Shown here: positions 45,501 to 51,626 of the stretch, piece after piece
Layout: every line of letters starts with the position of its first letter
Numbering within the stretch: position 1 is the first letter of the stretch
DNA from: Lytechinus pictus
Lineage: Eukaryota > Echinodermata > Echinoidea > Temnopleuroida > Toxopneustidae
DNA length: 64,000 nt
Direction of reading: 5' to 3'
NCBI RefSeq assembly: GCF_037042905.1
Contig: NC_087251.1
Span: 36,202,501-36,266,500 of the forward strand
Notes under the pieces: model-generated
What the model was told of the DNA's origin: nothing
Databases searched by the model: none
What the model saw: the letters and a program-made list of their open reading frames with translations, nothing else
Position numbers and translations under genes: made by a program

Positions 45501-48284
45501 TAGAATGTTGCAGATATATGTTTTACATGATAAATTCTGCGAGGAATACATTGTACTCTGTCTGGAGGGTTCAGATATCTTATCTCCAAATTTGAAAGAT
45601 AACTGATCAAAGAGCCTTTTCAAGGAAAGTAGACACATCGCCAAGAGAGAGCACTACATATCTAAGATTTGGGTTCATATGCCCTTACAGATCAAATGAT
45701 GGAAATAAAACAAACCAATTGCTCCAGTTGCTCCATGCTGTAGGAGTTACAGAGTTTTTCCCGTATGTCCGTTGACAGTTTTTTTTCTTTTCCAAGTTTC
45801 AGCAGATGAAATTTTGTTTTATCCTGGACTGCCCTGGCATTCAAAGAAGATAAATTGCAAAAAAAAAAAAATGATATCAATTTGAATGCATTCAATAACA
45901 TTTCACTACTGAAATAATGTGACCACTCTGTAAAATGAAATCATGATAAGTCGAAGGGTATGATACTTAGTACATAATCAATTCCTTCAATTTGAAAGTA
46001 TAAATATTTCGACTAATGAATGCACATGTATGTGACCCATCTGCTTTAAAAAATCATTGTCAAAGAGGTATGATTTTAGTAAATGATCACTTTTTTAATG
46101 TATTTGATTACATTTTGACTAATAAAATTATATGACCACTCTCCTTAAAATCATAATAAGTCGAAAGGTAGGATTGTTGGCAAATAAAAATTTCATTCAA
46201 TTTGAAAATACATGTATTCAATAATATTTTCACTAATGAAAGTATGTTACCAGTATGCTTAAATATCGTAATTTAACAGGTAGTATTTTTGGTAAATAAT
46301 CTATTCAATCAATATGAATGCATTCAATTAAATTTTGACAAATGAAAATCTGTGGCGAATCTGCTTTAAAACGGTAGAATTCTTGGTCAATAATCAATTT
46401 GAAGATATTCAATAACATGATGACTAATGAAAATACGTCACTTAAACTCTCAATATGTCATAAAGCATGATTTTGGTGAAATTGTTACTTGAAATTATAA
46501 AGCAAAGCTTTAAAATGTCATAACTTTCTTATTTTAGACACGATTTTGATGAAATTTGCAGTGTTATGCTTGTTGGACTTTTCTCTCTTTATTCAAATCA
46601 ACTTATTGTTGGGGTGGACTTTTCCTTTAAGACCTTTTTTTCAATAATACAATATCATGAGTGGGACTTATCATGAAATTGCAAAATGCAATACTATTTT
46701 CAGTTTCAAGCTTTACAGGTCTTAAATTTCTTAGGACAAGGCCATAATTCTACAGGGCACATTTCTACATATTGGCATAAATGGGAAAATAAAAAATTAA
46801 ATATATAAGCCAGGCCAATGAGAGGAGAATTCAGGCCAGTCAGTAAGGCATTCAAGGACATGGACTTTGATAGCCTTGGTTTAATTAAAGCCCTGAATGT
46901 AACAAAATACAATGGTGCTTTAAAGTTAGTGAATCCCACCAGAAATTACACTCCTTTGTGCTGAGTGTTGAACGTAAACAACAACCCTACAATAGTACAA
47001 TATCCAGCGAGCCCAGAGAAACAAACTATATTGAATGTAGATGGCATAAATTTGAACACTTTTGAATTCGTAGATTTTATGGTGGGGCTCAACTAACTTT
47101 TTTTTTAATAACACTGTAAAGAATGATATCAACAATTCAGCTGATTTCATTATCAAAAACAGTAGGGTGGGGGGGAGGGGTGAGGTAAAGATTCAGTTGT
47201 ACACATACTTCAGCTCCTCGAGTGAAGATTTTATTTCTCTTATTACTGCCGCCTCCATATTACTGGTCTGTTCCTTCCTGTAACGTGCTATAAAGGGGAC
47301 GGTGCAGTCCTCCTCCAAAAGTTTCACCACATTCTCAACATCTCGCTGTTGAACAAAGTGCCCATTACTCCTGTGAAGAATCAAGATTCAGGATATTATT
47401 AATGGTTTGTTTAATTACTACACAAAAATTGTCCTTCACTGGCAATAGATTAACTTTCAAACAATAAGTATTCAACATAAAAACAAAAGAACGAAAATAT
47501 CAAACTGAATCCTTAAATTTTCAAGCAACTTAACAGAATACTATCAGGTTTATATGGTTATCGCTCAGTCATAATAACACTGGTTGCATATTCAATCCCA
47601 AACTCAAAAAAAATATTCATAACATATGATTTATTAATAATTCATGGCAAATGAATTTGCAAGAAAATCAATATAAATCTATTTAATACAATTTGAAAAA
47701 CATATTTTGTAGTGTACACTCTAGTGTCGAATTTTCCATGGGTTCATAAACATTTTGTGAAGGTTCTACAAGGACACAGATGTAAAAAAAATGGTTCAAC
47801 ACTAACATGTTATGCAGCAAAGTATGCCTAATATGCATACAATTTTTTGAAGCTTAAATGTTTGCAATACCTTCGCAAAACATTTCTGAGCCCAGTGAAA
47901 ACCAGGTGTTAACAATTGTGATATACAGGTATGCACCATCAAAAATTATCTGATCTCCTTTATTTCTAATTCGTAAATCCTAAACTTCTGAATCCCTCTG
48001 TGCCTCAAGATAATTATACAAATCGACATTACAAATGCTGTTTTTGTTATCATCATTATTATAGCTTGTATTTCAGTCAGTGAGTGAGGGTTATCCTAGG
48101 AAATACTAGTACAAAAAAAATAAACTTGCCTGATGCCTGACTCATTGAGATTATCACAGATGACATTGGGAGGATGCCAGGGAGGGCCATCATAGAAAGA
48201 CAAATCATTCAGATTTTCCTCATTGGATAAAACTTCATCATCATCATCAGATGGATTTAATCTTAGAGATCTCCTCCTGGCCAT
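462..48284 (-). CDS. SRBD1: SRBD1 (S1 RNA-binding domain protein, Tex homologue), 12 exons, C-terminus off the left edge
   Basis: Spliced gene assembled by eye. Twelve exons on the minus strand join with matching codon phase at all eleven junctions and total 1560 nt (520 codons). Exons 2-5 encode the Tex N-terminal helical region ([32 protein letters not shown]). Exons 7-11 encode the Tex core and its YqgF/RNase H-like domain ([43 protein letters not shown]). Exon 12 begins the helix-hairpin-helix part ([20 protein letters not shown]). The rest of HhH and the S1 domain must lie left of position 462. Bacterial Tex is a nucleic-acid-binding transcription factor; the animal protein is presumed to bind RNA, but its role is poorly known. 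The start is fixed by an in-frame TGA 15 nt upstream of the ATG. The pre-Tex N-terminus is only about 60 residues, which I recall as much shorter than in vertebrate SRBD1. Introns 4, 5, 6, 8 and 10 are loaded with repeats. Confidence 0.93.
545..1544. other. SRBD1 intron 11
   Basis: About 1 kb of intron. At roughly 565-640 there is a fragment, in minus orientation, of the 3' half of the SINE seen at 61096-61283 ('GGTCGGTCCCAGA.GTAAATAATCAT', then an AC-repeat tail). Nothing else is recognised. Confidence 0.6.
1545..1636 (-). CDS. SRBD1: SRBD1 coding exon 11
   Basis: Acceptor TTTGATAG, donor CAG|GTACAT, phase 2 to 1. Encodes [20 protein letters not shown] and DPNIRSA, the Tex 'EAGASVYSAS..A..EFP.LD...R.A' segment. 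A 564-bp MITE begins only 31 nt upstream of the acceptor. Confidence 0.95.
1668..2231. mobile_element. 564-bp MITE in SRBD1 intron 10
   Basis: The ends are inverted repeats of over 100 bp: TTAAAGGACAAGTCCACCCC at the left and GGGGTGGACTTGACCTTTAA at the right, with internal arms such as 'TTGATTTGAATAAAAAGAG' mirrored at 2170-2215. There is no coding capacity. A single arm of the same family lies at 46497-46630. I recognise the family as abundant in echinoderm DNA (memory, not a search). Confidence 0.85.
2232..2734. other. Remainder of SRBD1 intron 10
   Basis: AT-rich intron between the MITE and exon 10. No gene or repeat recognised. Confidence 0.6.
2735..2842 (-). CDS. SRBD1: SRBD1 coding exon 10
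   Basis: Encodes [20 protein letters not shown], the most conserved Tex motif ('IGNGTASRETE'). The acceptor is AAG (CTCTACCCAAG) after a long pyrimidine tract; no YAG is present before the conserved codons. Donor TTG|GTAAGA. Phase 2 to 2. Confidence 0.93.
2843..3858. other. SRBD1 intron 9
   Basis: A CT-rich tract (plus-strand GA-rich, 2850-2900) serves as the pyrimidine tract of exon 10. A short motif of the type 'GACTTGGG.C..TTTTTACATTCATA' recurs in both orientations between about 3170 and 3675 (3170-3200, 3365-3425, 3470-3525, 3640-3670), suggesting a degenerate palindromic MITE. No coding exon seen. Confidence 0.5.
3859..3949 (-). CDS. SRBD1: SRBD1 coding exon 9
   Basis: Short exon located by phase and homology. 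Acceptor TATTTTATTCAG, donor CCA|GTAAGA, phase 1 to 2. Encodes [20 protein letters not shown] (first G completed by exon 8), matching the YqgF strand that follows the GIDPG motif in SRBD1/Tex. It is the only in-phase candidate I found between exon 8 and exon 10. Confidence 0.88.
4130..4222 (+). repeat. Dispersed repeat, copy 1
   Basis: About 93 bp ('GGTGGCAACCTCATATTGTC...CTCCTAATTCATGAAGAG') matches the reverse complement of 44327-44420 with few differences. Family unknown. Confidence 0.7.
4341..4352 (+). repeat. Target-site duplication, left (Penelope unit)
   Basis: TAAAAATTCCTT directly precedes the left inverted arm. The same 12 bp stands at 34426-34437, just outside the right end. PLEs make target duplications of variable length, so this fits insertion of the whole unit into intron 8. 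Confidence 0.75.
4353..4684 (-). repeat. Left inverted arm (PLE pseudo-LTR, 3' end of the element)
   Basis: 332 bp, co-linear without gaps with the reverse complement of 34064-34395 and nearly identical (differences seen near 4403). In element sense (minus strand) it contains TATAAATA (4565-4558), the hammerhead-like fold (4533-4477) and two 45-bp tandem copies of a GTGAACACTTTTTGCGAGAG unit. It begins about 50 bp after the GIY-YIG reading frame ends. Confidence 0.85.
4732..6590 (-). pseudogene. Penelope-like reverse transcriptase with GIY-YIG endonuclease, 5'-truncated and broken
   Basis: The minus-strand frame 6637-5252 carries PLE reverse transcriptase motifs in order: [12 protein letters not shown] (about residues 73-84), [13 protein letters not shown] (146-158), [12 protein letters not shown] (217-228), GAAMGSPVS (282-290), the catalytic YVDD (321-324), and [10 protein letters not shown] (380-389). 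The C-terminal endonuclease is in another frame (5244-4732): [11 protein letters not shown] and [10 protein letters not shown], the GIY-YIG signature, with R and EH further on. Between them lie a frameshift near 5310-5340 (an A-run) and an in-frame TGA at 5247-5245. The N-terminus is cut at about RVETAVKYI. The first 18 codons of the open frame are antisense satellite, not PLE. PLE enzymes copy their RNA by target-primed reverse transcription; this copy cannot make a full protein. Confidence 0.9.
10441..23400 (+). repeat. Segmental tandem duplication inside the satellite (offset 6780 bp)
   Basis: Rare variants recur 6780 bp apart: the eight-C run at 10476 and 17256, the 568-bp trimers at 11078/11646 and 17858/18426, the unit with 'CCCCAATGCGACATGG' at 14722 and 21502, and the extra A in 'CCCCCCAAAATCAG' at 15371 and 22151. 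From about 15.6 kb the offset drops to 6408 (for example 16198 and 22606), a two-monomer (372-bp) loss in the second copy. One monomer near 13.1/19.9 kb differs between copies and introduces a TGA at 19996. Confidence 0.85.
22606..33775 (+). repeat. Further nested duplications in the right half of the satellite
   Basis: Blocks repeat at offsets of about 1890 (22606 and 24503; 23410 and 25298), 568 (25595/26163, 28629/29197), 2662 (26783 and 29445; 27680 and 30342) and 1150 bp (31.47-32.62 kb and 32.62-33.77 kb). The last pair is marked by a shared 2-bp deletion in 'AATAATTTGCTCAATA'. Confidence 0.8.
34183..34190 (+). promoter_or_regulatory. TATA-like box in the PLE terminal repeat
   Basis: TATAAATA, about 30 bp upstream of the hammerhead-like fold. 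The mirror copy is at 4558-4565 on the minus strand. PLE pseudo-LTRs are thought to carry the promoter. Both copies point outward from the unit; the left one is in SRBD1 sense. Confidence 0.45.
34215..34271 (+). ncRNA. Hammerhead-like ribozyme fold in the PLE terminal repeat (probably degenerate)
   Basis: Strand order: TCAC (34215-34218), TTGATAAA, GAGT-loop-ACTC (34227-34243), GAA, AGCT-loop-AGCT (34247-34266), A, GTGA (34268-34271). This reproduces the type I hammerhead layout: stem I, core, stem II, GAA, stem III, cleavage position, stem I. PLE terminal repeats are known to carry hammerhead motifs in this place and orientation. The expected CUGANGA core is replaced by UUGAUAAA, so activity is doubtful. 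An identical mirror copy is at 4477-4533. Confidence 0.45.
34267..34355 (+). repeat. Two 45-bp tandem copies in the PLE terminal repeat
   Basis: AGTGAACACTTTTTGCGAGA is followed by GTGATCAC and about 17 bp more, starting at 34267 and again at 34312. The second copy has one change (CACAAATTT for CACGAATTT). The arrangement is mirrored in the left arm. Confidence 0.85.
34396..34425 (+). other. 30-nt tail of the Penelope unit
   Basis: Non-duplicated 30 nt between the end of the right arm and the target duplication. Tails of about 30-40 nt at one end are a known hallmark of Penelope insertions. Assignment is by position only. Confidence 0.55.
34426..34437 (+). repeat. Target-site duplication, right (Penelope unit)
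   Basis: TAAAAATTCCTT, identical to 4341-4352. Confidence 0.75.
34438..34857. other. Right remainder of SRBD1 intron 8
   Basis: AT-rich intron with no repeat or exon I can support. Confidence 0.6.
34858..35015 (-). CDS. SRBD1: SRBD1 coding exon 8 (YqgF start)
   Basis: Acceptor TTTGTAATAG, donor ACAG|GTATGT, phase 2 to 1. Encodes [20 protein letters not shown] and [24 protein letters not shown] opens the YqgF/RNase H-like fold. The next exon is 30.9 kb away, on the far side of the Penelope/satellite block. Confidence 0.95.
35111..35160 (+). repeat. ATC/CAT microsatellite
   Basis: Imperfect (ATC)n run in intron 7, directly next to the donor of exon 7. Confidence 0.85.
35165..35373 (-). CDS. 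SRBD1: SRBD1 coding exon 7
   Basis: Acceptor AATTTCTAG, donor AG|GTAAAG, phase 0 to 2. Begins [17 protein letters not shown], the highly conserved Tex 'LA..RGE.E..L.V' motif. Ends [15 protein letters not shown], equivalent to Tex 'A..R.L.PS.ERE.R'. Confidence 0.95.
35403..35578 (+). mobile_element. tRNA-type SINE in SRBD1 intron 6
   Basis: Starts TGGGTGTTGTGGCTGGGAGG and has a B-box-like 'GAATTCAAATCTC'. It ends in a module containing TAATAAATGGGTACCTGGTA, which I recognise from marine invertebrate SINEs. It lies 30 bp upstream of the exon 7 acceptor. Exact ends not determined. Confidence 0.5.
35579..36956. other. SRBD1 intron 6, middle part
   Basis: No exon or known repeat recognised. It holds a short perfect hairpin at 36435-36461 (ACAGCAGTTCAG, 3-nt loop, CTGAACTGCTGT). 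Confidence 0.5.
36957..37095. mobile_element. Foldback repeat, copy 1
   Basis: Arms 'GGGTCACCAGTC...TTCGTAACTTACAAACAGC' and 'AAAGCTGTTCGTAAGTTAAG...GACTGGTGAACCTTTCTT' fold on a centre of CCCACCCCAGGTGGGTG. No coding capacity. Confidence 0.8.
37621..37762. mobile_element. Foldback repeat, copy 2
   Basis: Same family as 36957-37095: 'GGATCACCAGTCATTC...CTTAACTTACGAACAGC' paired with 'AAAGCTGATCGGAAGTTAAG...GACTGGTGATCC'. Confidence 0.8.
37812..37880 (+). mobile_element. Foldback repeat, single arm (copy 3)
   Basis: One arm only (GAAAGGTTCACCAGTCGTTC to AACACCCACC). It lies 19 bp from the donor of SRBD1 exon 6. Confidence 0.75.
37899..38049 (-). CDS. SRBD1: SRBD1 coding exon 6
   Basis: Acceptor CATTTGTAG, donor CAG|GTATAG, phase 2 to 0. 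Encodes [19 protein letters not shown] and a stretch ending INTVRPHQ, corresponding to the Tex segment 'KFxxYFDY.E.....PSHR'. A foldback-repeat arm ends about 19 bp beyond its donor. Confidence 0.9.
38315..38400. repeat. Strong hairpin in the 3' UTR of the CR1-like element
   Basis: AACGGTTTTTCCATG (38315-38329) pairs with CATGGAAAAACCGTT (38386-38400). AGGGCTCGC (38334-38342) pairs with GCGAGCCCT (38377-38385). The only interruption is a 4-nt bulge, and the loop is 34 nt. Confidence 0.85.
39394..41637 (-). CDS. Non-LTR reverse transcriptase (CR1/jockey group), 747 codons open
   Basis: The N-terminus keeps only the tail of an APE-type endonuclease ([11 protein letters not shown], residues 25-35), then a linker of about 200 aa. 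Reverse transcriptase motifs follow in order: NKSPGPDGI (255-263), [17 protein letters not shown] (314-330), [10 protein letters not shown] (386-395), [11 protein letters not shown] (445-455), and the catalytic FADD (476-479). A C-terminal connection region with [10 protein letters not shown] and [11 protein letters not shown] comes next. There is no internal stop or frameshift, so the copy is young, but without the endonuclease it is probably dead on arrival. The start is simply the first M codon of the open frame, not a proven initiator. Confidence 0.9.
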   Translation of the reverse strand: MLVVSLNLTWPYSLIHVDTASNPVTSDHHAVNIRIRSPRPSSQRATLRSFLQVRRGDFARLRYLIHLIPWRAILPGTDVDECNEIFTDFLDAAIKETIPQVHKRKNRLSPWITPEIRSLINEKHSLFRLARRTHNHVDWSNYKAVRNNVKKDCRKSYWTYVNTLFACDDNRRRFWAFIRTPKNSPPPPKFRFNDVDISNPGDIADAFSSYFSSVFSQQCTLPDDPPTCNLHIPVLSHFSVSSSQVHLALLRLQRNKSPGPDGILPSILLEVAEEISFPISILFNTSLGCGKVPLSWKRAHITPVFKGGDKSLVTNYRPVALTSVLCKLLEGFIVKNIQEHIYANGLLNPGQHGFVSGKSCVTQLTNVYHQWSCTLDKTRAPRIDAVFLDMSKAFDRMPHTQLFFKLAKSFNIQGSLWNWIHSFLSNRSQQVLFLGSSSDWIDVPSGVPQGSVLGPTLFNLFVNHISHYALSPCVLFADDVLIFRNIYSSADEHQLQSDLVALNSWCARNGMTFNTSKTKVMHITRSRRVNPPTYYLNNTALSFDSSIRYLGLILSSDLSWKTHIDSVVLRANRLLGFIRLVARGASASSIFCLYKSIVLPILEYGVPAWHPTTSKQVDKLERVQRTATRLALKQRRGEMSYEDRLKLLDWSSLASRRDYLLCSFAIKCLRGICNCEQLSANIYINPRHPETLSFRHLPSRTQSFFFSPSRRLPRLWDTLPLSVRDNAVSTSLSSFLSSLKGALLSNS
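41938..42037 (-). CDS. SRBD1: SRBD1 coding exon 5
   Basis: Acceptor GATCATTAG, donor TG|GTAAGA, phase 1 to 2. Encodes [20 protein letters not shown] and then [12 protein letters not shown], the Tex 'GA..I.AE.ISD.A..R..LR' helix region. It is too short to appear as a long ORF and was found from the phase requirement. Confidence 0.9.
42389..44000 (+). repeat. 44/45-bp minisatellite with 133-bp trimers and a 399-bp higher-order unit (SRBD1 intron 4)
   Basis: Monomers of the form GGATTCCAGTTC...GATGATTGGAAGTGAAA...GAG occur in three subtypes: 'TCTGTTGGGTAATTG', 'TCAGCTGGATGATTGG' and 'TCACCTGGATGATCAG'. They make a 133-bp trimer. Markers such as GAGGATTACAG recur exactly 399 bp apart (42531, 42930, 43329). 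The first and last units are diverged. Short minus-strand open frames here are by-products of the period. Confidence 0.93.
44000..44300 (+). repeat. Two tandem copies of a ~155-bp sequence
   Basis: 'GGATTC.AGCTGAAA..GGCAGCT...GACTT.GAAGGTGCC.TACAGAAAAT' occurs at about 44000 and 44165, each followed by 'AGCTCAGAAAAAGCTAGATAG'. It directly follows the minisatellite and shares its first bases. Confidence 0.75.
44327..44420 (-). repeat. Dispersed repeat, copy 2
   Basis: Reverse-complement match to 4130-4222. Confidence 0.7.
44432..44592. mobile_element. Foldback MITE of about 160 bp
   Basis: The left end GGATCCCGTTGCATAAAAGT and right end 'CTCTTATGCAATGGGACCC' are inverted copies. The arms continue through 'ATGGTA..TTTGCCATCCAATGGTAAC'. 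No coding capacity. Confidence 0.8.
44654..44786 (-). CDS. SRBD1: SRBD1 coding exon 4
   Basis: Acceptor TTTGCAG, donor GAAG|GTGAAC, phase 0 to 1. Encodes [20 protein letters not shown] followed by LEPAAEDIL, the Tex motif usually written APYK...T.A..AREAGLEPLA. Confidence 0.93.
45716..45833 (-). CDS. SRBD1: SRBD1 coding exon 3
   Basis: Acceptor GAATGCCAG, donor TTG|GTTTGT. Enters in phase 2 and leaves in phase 0. Encodes [19 protein letters not shown] and a helix ending YSMEQLEQL, matching the second part of the Tex N-terminal bundle. Confidence 0.9.
45880..46490 (+). repeat. Degenerate ~120-bp tandem repeat in SRBD1 intron 2
   Basis: About five diverged copies of 'TTCAATTTGAA..CATTCAATAACAT.TTGACTAATGAAA.TATGT..CC.CTCT...TAAAAT.ATAAT..GTCGAAAGGTA'. 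Identity is low, so it is an old array. Confidence 0.6.
46497..46630 (+). mobile_element. Single arm of the AAAGGACAAGTCCACCCC MITE family
   Basis: Matches the right arm of the MITE at 1668-2231, ending GGGGTGGACTTTTCCTTTAA. Confidence 0.8.
46631..47208. other. SRBD1 intron 2, rest
   Basis: No gene or repeat recognised; it has a G-run at 47166-47182. Confidence 0.5.
47209..47370 (-). CDS. SRBD1: SRBD1 coding exon 2 (Tex N-terminal region)
   Basis: Acceptor CTTCACAG, donor AA|GTATGT, phase 2 in and 2 out. Encodes the start of the Tex helical region with the conserved [13 protein letters not shown] motif, followed by the predicted helix [13 protein letters not shown]. Confidence 0.92.
47371..48129 (-). 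other. SRBD1 intron 1, GC-AG type
   Basis: Begins GCAAGT and ends CACAG (minus strand). No repeat recognised inside. The GC donor is set by codon phase (see exon 1). Confidence 0.8.
48130..48284 (-). CDS. SRBD1: SRBD1 coding exon 1
   Basis: Start codon at 48284-48282; 51 codons plus 2 nt. Encodes a basic start ([10 protein letters not shown]), an acidic stretch (DDDDE) and a linker ending NLNESGI. The in-frame TGA at 48299-48297 rules out an upstream extension in this frame. The donor is GC rather than GT (CAG|GCAAGT). Only the GC choice leaves phase 2, which exon 2 needs; the nearby GT would put a stop directly in exon 2. A good acceptor (TTCTTCAAATAG, exon side at 48329) suggests a 5'-UTR intron just upstream. 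Confidence 0.85.
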
Positions 48285-48497
48285 GATTTCAAGTTCTCAA
48301 CCTAGTGAAGCTCAGCAATGCTCAAAAACCTATTTGAAGAAAAAGTGGAAAGACTTTCATGAGTGACCAGCTGCACACAGGAATTTATTTATTTTTTAAT
48401 TTTCGGGGGCTACTTTTCACAACCGACTGCCTAAATCTGCTACATTGGAAAATACTCAATATTGCAGAGAATGGGGGTTTTCTGGGGCTCCTTTTTC

Positions 48498-49090
48498 TTT
48501 AAAGGAGAATGAAACCCTTGAAACCAGCTGAATCCATATCAAAGAGAAAAATCAAAGAAACATATTGTTGAAAGTTTGAGGAAGATTGAATGAATAATAA
48601 GAAAGTTATGAGCATTTGAATATTGAGATCACTAATGCCATGTAGATCCTCCCATTGGCAATGCGACCAAGATCTGTGAGGTCACACACGTACAACTCCC
48701 TCATTACTTTAGTACTTATTTCACTTATATTCTCACTTTTATAGAGTCTATCATAAGGTGAGGTGTTCTCTTTATGAGAGGACAAGTACAGAGGTTTCAC
48801 AACATTATATCATTGATGAATCATTTTTCATATTATTAGAATGAGCAAAAAGAGATGTTTTGGGGTATATTTTCAGTGTCCAAAAGGGGAGAGTTGTTCA
48901 TCTGTGACATCATAGATCTTGGTCGCATTGCCAATGGGAGGATCTCCATAGCATTAGTGATCTCGACATTCAAATGCTCATAACTCTTCTATTGCTAGTC
49001 CTATTTTACTCAAACTTTTGTTGATCTTATTCTTTGATTTTTCTGCTTTCACAAAAGCTAACTTGCTCCAAGAGTTTCATTCTCCTTTAA
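48498..49090. mobile_element. 593-bp MITE just upstream of SRBD1
   Basis: Terminal repeats are TTTAAAGGAGAATGAAAC and GTTTCATTCTCCTTTAA (the right copy reads AGTTTCATTCTCC...). Inner arms share 'GATCCTCCCATTGGCAATGCGACCAAGATCT' in inverted order. It starts 214 bp before the SRBD1 start codon, so it may lie in the promoter or 5' UTR region. Confidence 0.85.
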
Positions 49091-49617
49091 TTTCCAGGGC
49101 TCTTTTGAGCATTACAGGGCAAAATCACCCTGAGCCTCCATGTAATTGTTTCCCTTGAACAGCAACCCCAAAAGTTTTAATCAACATTAAATCGTCAAGG
49201 AAGGTTTCCTGTACATAAATTCCTGTACATAATTCCGTCAAGCGAATTTGACTTTGGGATCTTGCCTTCCATTTGGTACTTAGTCCTATGATTTTTATTC
49301 ATTTTGTGTGAACTGTGAGAAATTTTTGATTGAAAATCAACTTCATGATTATGGTCCCCCATCATACCGTCTTGTTCTGATTGTGATTTTTTGCATGGTC
49401 ATCAGCCAATCCCCCCACCCACTTTCAATTTACAGTTCCGCAGCCCCTGTACGACAATAAAGTGAAATCCCTTCTCACAATCACATGTCTCAACTTCTCA
49501 TTCTCAAAAATCTCAAGTTTGGAAGTTGGGCTGAAAATTTCAGACCATTATCTTTATACCTTATAGTTATACCGCATCTACTGGAAAAATACAGTTGTTC
49601 CTGCAGTCAAGTTTCCA
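49091..49617. other. Intergenic, 527 bp
   Basis: No gene or repeat recognised. Confidence 0.5.
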
Positions 49618-51625
49618 GGGGCGGTATTCTGAAAACGTTCTTATCTTAATTTTGTTCTTATCTATGTTACGTCCTCAAATTGGTATTCTGAAAATGTTCT
49701 TATCTTTTTCTTATCTTTTGTTCTTATCTTGCTTTCCATCTTAGGCTGAGCGCGTAAATTTATAACTCGCGCATATAATACAAAAGTGCGCTAAAAAGAT
49801 AAGAATAAAATCAAGATGAGTGGTATTCTGAAAACGTTCTTATCTTTTATCTTTCTTATCTTCTTACGATATTTATGATATTTAAGATAGCTAGAGGGTT
49901 ATCACATCTCATGATGTCCGCGTTCATTCTTGCTAAAAAATCGATGGACACTGGTAGTAACAGGGATATCATTCACCCTTTATTTTGCCCGTCTCTTTTT
50001 CTATCCTTTTTTTTTCTTTCTTTATTTATATATTTATTTTCTATTTTTCTTTTCTATCTGTCTGTCATTCTTCTTTCCTTTCATTCTCCAGTTATATCTT
50101 TTGTTTTCTTTTGAATCTTTTAATTTCTTCTTTATTTTTCTTTTCCTTTGTTTCATTTATTCTTCATGTTTCTTCTTTTTTTTATTTTCCCTTTTCTTTT
50201 TTTCCCTTTTTTTTCTTTACTAAGTATTTGTTTCTGCTTTTTTATTTCCCTTTTTTCTCTTTCTTTCCTTTTCTTTCTTTCAGTCATTCTTTCGTCTTTA
50301 TATATTTTTTTTTTCATTTTTCTTTCTTTCTTCCTTCCCTTAAATTTCAAATGTTTCCCCCTTATTTTTCTTTGTTTCTTTTTTTTATTTATTTTTTTTA
50401 TTTTTTTTTTCGTTCGTTAGTTTGCTCTCATTTTTTTATATTTCTGCTTTCTGACACTTTTATGTCTTATTTACTTTATTTCTTCTTTTTCTTTCTTTCG
50501 CTCATTTTTCCGTTCATTCTTTATTTACTCTCTTCCTTTACTTTCTTTTTTCTCTCTGTCTTTCTTCTATTAATTTATAAAAATCTTTTTCTTTATTCTT
50601 TCCATTAATGTTTTTCGCTTTCTTTTTTTGTTTTGTTTTTTCATTCATTCTTCATTTTTCCTGCCTTTTTTCCCCTTTTTGTTCTTTTTCTTTCTTTCTT
50701 TGATTTACCTTTCTTTCAATTCATCTTTATTTTTGTTTTATTTTCTCTTTCATCTTTTCTCTCTTATCTTTTCCTTTATTTCTCTCTCTCTCTCTTTATT
50801 TCTGTTTCATTTTCCTTTTTTCTCTCTTCTTTCACTTTTACATTTTTTTTATTCCTTCCTTTTCTCTTTCTGTCTTTTTTACATTCTTTCACTCATTTTT
50901 TCTAACTGTTTTCTTTTTTGGGTTCTTTATTCCTTCATTTTATCCTTTTAAATATTTTTATGTTTCTTTCTTTCCTTTTCTTTCTTTATTTTTACCTTCA
51001 TTTTTTATTGCTCACTTTATCATTGATAATCGCTCTCTTTATCCTCCTTTTTATTTTTTTATTCATTCTTTTTTCTTTCCTTTAATTTTTGATTTTCTCT
51101 TAAGTTCTTTTTGATTGCTTTCTTTCGTTTATTCTTTCTTTTATTATTTTCTGCTTTGTTCCTTTCATCTTTTCTTTAAATTTCTTCTTCATTCTGACCA
51201 TTTTCTGTCTCCTTTCTTACCTTCTTACTTTCTTTCTTCCTGTTTTATTCTTTATTCGTACCTGCTTTATTTACTTTTTTCTATACTTTCTTTCTTCATT
51301 TGTGCACGTGTCTCGAAATAATAATCAGTAATTGCGTATGAAATGCATATTTCGTGCAATGCGCCAGAAACAGTGTACGCCCTGCGCCCATGATATTCTC
51401 TTGACACAAGGAACGCTTCTATTGGTTAAACTGCCAATATAAAGCGCATTTTGATTGGTAATATCCTAAAAATGGGCGTGTTGAAGACAAGGAGGCAGTC
51501 CTTACAGAGATAAGAACGCGTTAAGAAGATTTTCAGAATACCGATTTGCAATTATTTTAGCGTCTTCTTATCTCAATGAGATAAAGATAAGAACAAAGAT
51601 AAGAAAGTTTTCAGAATACCACCCC
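49618..51625. mobile_element. 2.0-kb inverted-repeat element filled by a pyrimidine tract
   Basis: The ends GGGGCGGTATTCTGAAAAC and GTTTTCAGAATACCACCCC are inverted. 'GGTATTCTGAAAA.GTTCTTATCTT' recurs three times at the left (49620, 49682, 49820) and its reverse twice at the right (51530, 51610). About 1.3 kb in the middle (49985-51310) is T/C-only low complexity. Open frames there (F, S, L-rich peptides) are artefacts of composition. Confidence 0.75.
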
Positions 51626-51626
51626 A

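Noticed and set aside
49875-50951. F/S/L-rich open frames of 80-207 codons, looking like membrane proteins
   Set aside because: They come from a low-complexity T/C tract; overlapping frames give the same composition.
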